A DNA stretch of 10,000 nt, taken from NCBI RefSeq assembly GCF_020217025.1, contig NZ_JAIWOF010000007.1, positions 1 through 10,000 of the forward strand, written 5' to 3'. The notes under the pieces were generated by a model, which did not search any database, was not told where the DNA came from, and saw only the letters and a list, made by a program, of their open reading frames with translations. This stretch comes from Flavobacterium sp. (GTDB taxonomy: Bacteria; Bacteroidota; Bacteroidia; Flavobacteriales; Flavobacteriaceae). Position numbers and translations under genes: made by a program. Below are positions 7,153 through 10,000 of the stretch, one piece after another (position 1 is the stretch's first letter; each line of letters starts with the position of its first letter).

Positions 7153-9636
7153 TTAGAAATAGAATCCGAAAGACGCTTTTACCGTAAATTTATTAGCATC
7201 TGGAATATCTAAGTAACTTCCTCGCCAAGCAAAATCGATTCGTAATACTTTGAAAATATTACCAATTCCCGCATGGTATTCCCAATAAATATCTTCTGGA
7301 GCACGATACACTAAACCTGAAGCGTTGATGAATCTGTTTTCATCTGAAACCGTTCCGTAAACTCCTTTAATTCCAACAATCTCTCTCCAATTCAATTTTC
7401 TTAACAACGGAACTCTTGAAAATAATCTTCCATTAAAATGATGTTCAAAATGAAGCGAAGCATATTGATCCGCCACAAAATCGTAGTAATTAAGTAAATT
7501 GTATGTGTTATCGATAATAAAATACGATTGATTTCCTGGAATAACTCCCATTAAACCTAAAGGAACTTGACCAAATGTTTTACCCAATTCTAAAGTAGTA
7601 AACAATCTTCCAAAACCACCAACTAGAACTGGTTGACGGTAGTAAAATTGTAGTTTTTGATAATCAAAATCGCTATTTAAAACCCCTTTTAACCCTTGAC
7701 TATAACTTAAGAAAATTCTAGCGTAATTATTGTCTACTTCTAAACGCTCCACACCATAACCAACAGTTCTTCTACCTGGAGTGTATTCTGCAACCAAATT
7801 AATTTCTGATTGTTTGATTTCGCTCTTAGTAGTTGTTTGAGTATTATCTGTATAATAATCTAAACTAAATTGATTAGAAGCTGACTTTAAAGTTCGATAT
7901 GATAAATTGGTTTGAAAAGTTAAATTCTTTACGGGTTCAATTTCAAAACCAAGCGTTGATAAGTTAACCGATGTTAATTTATTATTAGTTCCACTTGAAA
8001 AGAAAGACGAAGACGCAAAACTTCTTCCCAAAACGTCATTAGAGGTGGTTAAACTTACCCCTATTTGCTCCACATCTCTACGATTTCCGGCAGAAAGAAT
8101 AATTCGATTTTTCTTGTCCACCATCCATTTTCCGGAGATTCCATATTTAAATTTATTGTCTTTAAATCCGTATGCGGTGTAGCCTTGAATTCTCCAAGTG
8201 TCGTTTGAACCAAAATACGTTCTTCCACCTGCTCTTAAACGTAGTCCTTCAACATCATTGTATCCAAAAGTTGAGAATATTGGACCGTAATCCATTTTTA
8301 ATTTTGGAATTTCGATATAGCCACTTCCAAGGATAGATGCTAAATTATAAATTCTTTTAAAACGCGGCACTTCTTTTAGCGTATCGAGCATTTTATAGAT
8401 GCCGGCTTCGTTTTTATTTAAAGCTTCAAATCTATTTTCTTCCCAATACTCATCGGGCTTGTTAAATACGGAGTTGTCGTAGAAATTAACTTCTTCTTTA
8501 TAAAATTTATCTTCTTTTTTAATATCGAATTTATGATTTCTGGCTAGTGTAGTTCTTTTTCCATAAACTCCTTTTGATTCTTCTTTCTTCGAAAAACTAA
8601 AATCAGACATCATATAATCTCTTTTCAATAAGAAAACAGAATCGTTCATTACTTCATACTCTTGCTCAATGTAAATTTCTTTTACCCAGTTGATATTCGC
8701 ACTTTTACTTGCTTCTAAATTAATTCTCTTAATTGCAAAAGTGGTATCGTTAACCCAAAAATCTCCTTTAAAAGTCAATTCATTTTTACGTCTTGGATAA
8801 TACACAATATTATAACACCATTTATTATCAATAAACATACTATCGTTTAAAACGTAATTATATACATTAATTCCCGTTCTTGATAATGGACTCACGAAAT
8901 CTTTATCGAAGAATTTTAAGTAATTATCATAAATATCAAAATCGGCATATAAATCTTTAATAAATGTATTTACACCATCTCCTGAACCAAATCCAGAATT
9001 TTTGTTGGCTTTTGTAATCTCTTTATATTTTTTTTCTTTATTATCTCCATAAACCTCACTTAAGGTTTCATTGATAAAAATTGGCAAATAGGTTTTTCCT
9101 GAAATGCTTGAAGTATCAATTTGATCAAAAACAAATTCCATTCCTTTAAAAACTTTACTATTCATAAAGGCGGAATCAATGGTATTTAAGTCAAACTCCA
9201 CTTTTTCGTATTTATCATATTCGTATTGCTTAAACATTTTAAGACCGTTTTTACGTCGACGTTCCCAAATTTTTCGCAATATATCAATCGCTGGATTATT
9301 CTTTTTAGAAGTTTTTCCTGTGTAAATAACCACTTCTTTAAGTTCCGTTCCCGACTTTAATTGTATTTTTAATCCCGTATTTAAACCCGGTTTTAAAGAG
9401 ATTTCTTTTTTATCAAACCCTACATAGGAAACTACTAGAGTTGAATAATTTTCTTTAGATTCGAAATAAAAATTCCCATTTTCATCTGTAATTACTCCTT
9501 CTTTCGAGTTTTTAAAAATAACATTTGCAAAAGCTACAGGATCGCCAAACTCATCTGTTACTTTTCCACCAACCTTGGTTTGCCCAATAACTATTGAGCT
9601 CAGAAATAAAAAGAATAATACAATTTTTGTCTTCAT
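7153..9636 (-). CDS. DUF5686 / CarboxypepD_reg-like domain outer-membrane protein
   Basis: Probable outer-membrane beta-barrel protein of unknown function, common in Bacteroidetes. The 827-residue product begins with a Sec signal peptide (MKTKIVLFFLFLSS, likely cut near residue 18), followed by a carboxypeptidase-regulatory-like beta-sandwich at about 21-105 (KVTDEFGDPVAFANV, then GVITDENGNFYF), as seen at the N-terminus of SusC-type receptors. The remainder matches the DUF5686 family as I recall it. The C-terminal half has alternating aromatic/polar strands and the protein ends in SFGFYF; a terminal Phe is the usual recognition signal for barrel insertion. No plug domain or TonB box is evident, so this is probably not a classical TonB-dependent transporter. 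An ATG at 9654 would add six residues (MKFFFP) but lies inside the upstream terminator hairpin; 9636 gives a standard signal peptide. The AlkA-type gene follows after 2 bases. Confidence 0.9.
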   Translation of the reverse strand: MKTKIVLFFLFLSSIVIGQTKVGGKVTDEFGDPVAFANVIFKNSKEGVITDENGNFYFESKENYSTLVVSYVGFDKKEISLKPGLNTGLKIQLKSGTELKEVVIYTGKTSKKNNPAIDILRKIWERRRKNGLKMFKQYEYDKYEKVEFDLNTIDSAFMNSKVFKGMEFVFDQIDTSSISGKTYLPIFINETLSEVYGDNKEKKYKEITKANKNSGFGSGDGVNTFIKDLYADFDIYDNYLKFFDKDFVSPLSRTGINVYNYVLNDSMFIDNKWCYNIVYYPRRKNELTFKGDFWVNDTTFAIKRINLEASKSANINWVKEIYIEQEYEVMNDSVFLLKRDYMMSDFSFSKKEESKGVYGKRTTLARNHKFDIKKEDKFYKEEVNFYDNSVFNKPDEYWEENRFEALNKNEAGIYKMLDTLKEVPRFKRIYNLASILGSGYIEIPKLKMDYGPIFSTFGYNDVEGLRLRAGGRTYFGSNDTWRIQGYTAYGFKDNKFKYGISGKWMVDKKNRIILSAGNRRDVEQIGVSLTTSNDVLGRSFASSSFFSSGTNNKLTSVNLSTLGFEIEPVKNLTFQTNLSYRTLKSASNQFSLDYYTDNTQTTTKSEIKQSEINLVAEYTPGRRTVGYGVERLEVDNNYARIFLSYSQGLKGVLNSDFDYQKLQFYYRQPVLVGGFGRLFTTLELGKTFGQVPLGLMGVIPGNQSYFIIDNTYNLLNYYDFVADQYASLHFEHHFNGRLFSRVPLLRKLNWREIVGIKGVYGTVSDENRFINASGLVYRAPEDIYWEYHAGIGNIFKVLRIDFAWRGSYLDIPDANKFTVKASFGFYF

Positions 9637-9640
9637 AGGA

Positions 9641-9676
9641 AAAAAAAACTTCATCAGAAAGTTACTGATGAAGTTT
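9641..9676 (-). terminator. Rho-independent terminator after pdhB
   Basis: A perfect 12-bp stem (9665-9676 with 9646-9657, AAACTTCATCAG/CTGATGAAGTTT) with a 7-base loop is followed on the minus strand by eight U (9648-9641). It starts 20 bases past the pdhB stop and ends only 4 bases before the chosen DUF5686 start. Confidence 0.92.
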
Positions 9677-9684
9677 CAAATATA
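9677..9684 (-). promoter_or_regulatory. Possible -7 element for the DUF5686 gene, overlapping the pdhB 3' region
   Basis: TATATTTG on the minus strand fits the Bacteroidetes -7 consensus TAnnTTTG exactly. The -33 position about 20 bases upstream holds only ATGT or TATG, a weak match to TTTG. Transcription would start near 9670, inside the left arm of the pdhB terminator, leaving about 33 bases of leader before 9636. It is the only candidate found that could serve the DUF5686-glycosylase pair past the terminator, but one 8-base AT-rich match is weak proof. Confidence 0.4.
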
Positions 9685-9696
9685 ATAAGTTAATTG

Positions 9697-10000
9697 TTAT
9701 TTATACATAACTTTTTTTACTGCCTTAATTACATCTTGCGAATTTGGCAACCATTCTTTTAATAAAGTTGGCGAATAAGGCGCTGGAGCATCAGCTGTAG
9801 TAATTCTTTGAATTGGAGCATCTAAGAAATCAAAAGCTCTTTCTTGAACCATATAAGTGATTTCAGAAGCAACTGAAGCAAATGGCCAAGCTTCTTCTAA
9901 AACTACTAATCTATTTGTTTTCTTAACCGAATTAATTATCGCATCATAATCCATAGGACGAACTGTTCTTAAATCGATGATTTCACAAGAAATTCCTTCT
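9697..10000 (-). CDS. pdhB: Pyruvate dehydrogenase E1 component, beta subunit, 5' part missing
   Basis: Only the last 100 residues (of roughly 325 in the family) are in the window; the start lies beyond base 10000. The visible part is the transketolase C-terminal domain: IDLRTVRPMDYDAI, then TNRLVVLEEAWPFASVASEI, and the closing segment with RITTADAPAPYSPTLL. These match the beta subunit of the thiamine-diphosphate E1 enzyme, which with the alpha subunit decarboxylates pyruvate and passes the acetyl group to E2 lipoamide. A branched-chain 2-oxoacid E1 beta subunit is a less likely alternative, since the DLRTVRPMDYD and EEAWPFASV wording is that of pdhB. A strong terminator lies 20 bases downstream, so this is the last gene of its transcript. 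Confidence 0.93.
   Translation of the reverse strand, partial: EGISCEIIDLRTVRPMDYDAIINSVKKTNRLVVLEEAWPFASVASEITYMVQERAFDFLDAPIQRITTADAPAPYSPTLLKEWLPNSQDVIKAVKKVMYK

Overview
The window looks like a chromosomal stretch of a low-GC member of the Flavobacteriia, most likely Flavobacterium or a close relative. The support is: AT-rich coding DNA, no Shine-Dalgarno sequences before the starts, a textbook Bacteroidetes promoter (TTTG, 20 bases, TAnnTTTG) before ppa, a DUF5686 outer-membrane protein with a CarboxypepD_reg-like N-terminus, and a glycosylasparaginase very close to the one known from Elizabethkingia (Flavobacterium) meningoseptica. All seven genes lie on the minus strand, so transcription runs from high to low coordinates. 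No RNA gene, mobile element, CRISPR array or long non-coding stretch is visible; the longest gap between genes is about 110 bases.

In transcription order: (a) 9697-10000 is the 3' end of the pyruvate dehydrogenase E1 beta gene, closed by a strong terminator. (b) 9636-6548 is a two-gene unit with a 2-base gap: a DUF5686 outer-membrane protein followed by a short AlkA-type DNA glycosylase. (c) 6455-5925 is soluble inorganic pyrophosphatase, with its own promoter and terminator. (d) 5812-3227 is a membrane-bound ion-pumping pyrophosphatase, also closed by a terminator. (e) 3145-1 is a two-gene unit with a 1-base overlap: a secreted GH20 beta-hexosaminidase and a glycosylasparaginase with a Tat-type signal that runs off the window.

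Two themes stand out. The first is pyrophosphate use: a soluble enzyme that wastes the energy as heat sits next to a membrane enzyme that conserves it as an ion gradient. The membrane enzyme has residues expected of a K+-dependent, proton-pumping type (Glu at 5.43, Gly at 6.53, Ala at 12.46). It also carries an unusual C-terminal tail of about 140 residues with 11 cysteines and a His cluster, probably on the periplasmic side. The second is breakdown of N-linked glycans: the hexosaminidase removes terminal HexNAc and the glycosylasparaginase cleaves the final GlcNAc-Asn bond. The Cys/His-rich tail is the least explained part of the window; the rest is ordinary flavobacterial gene content.
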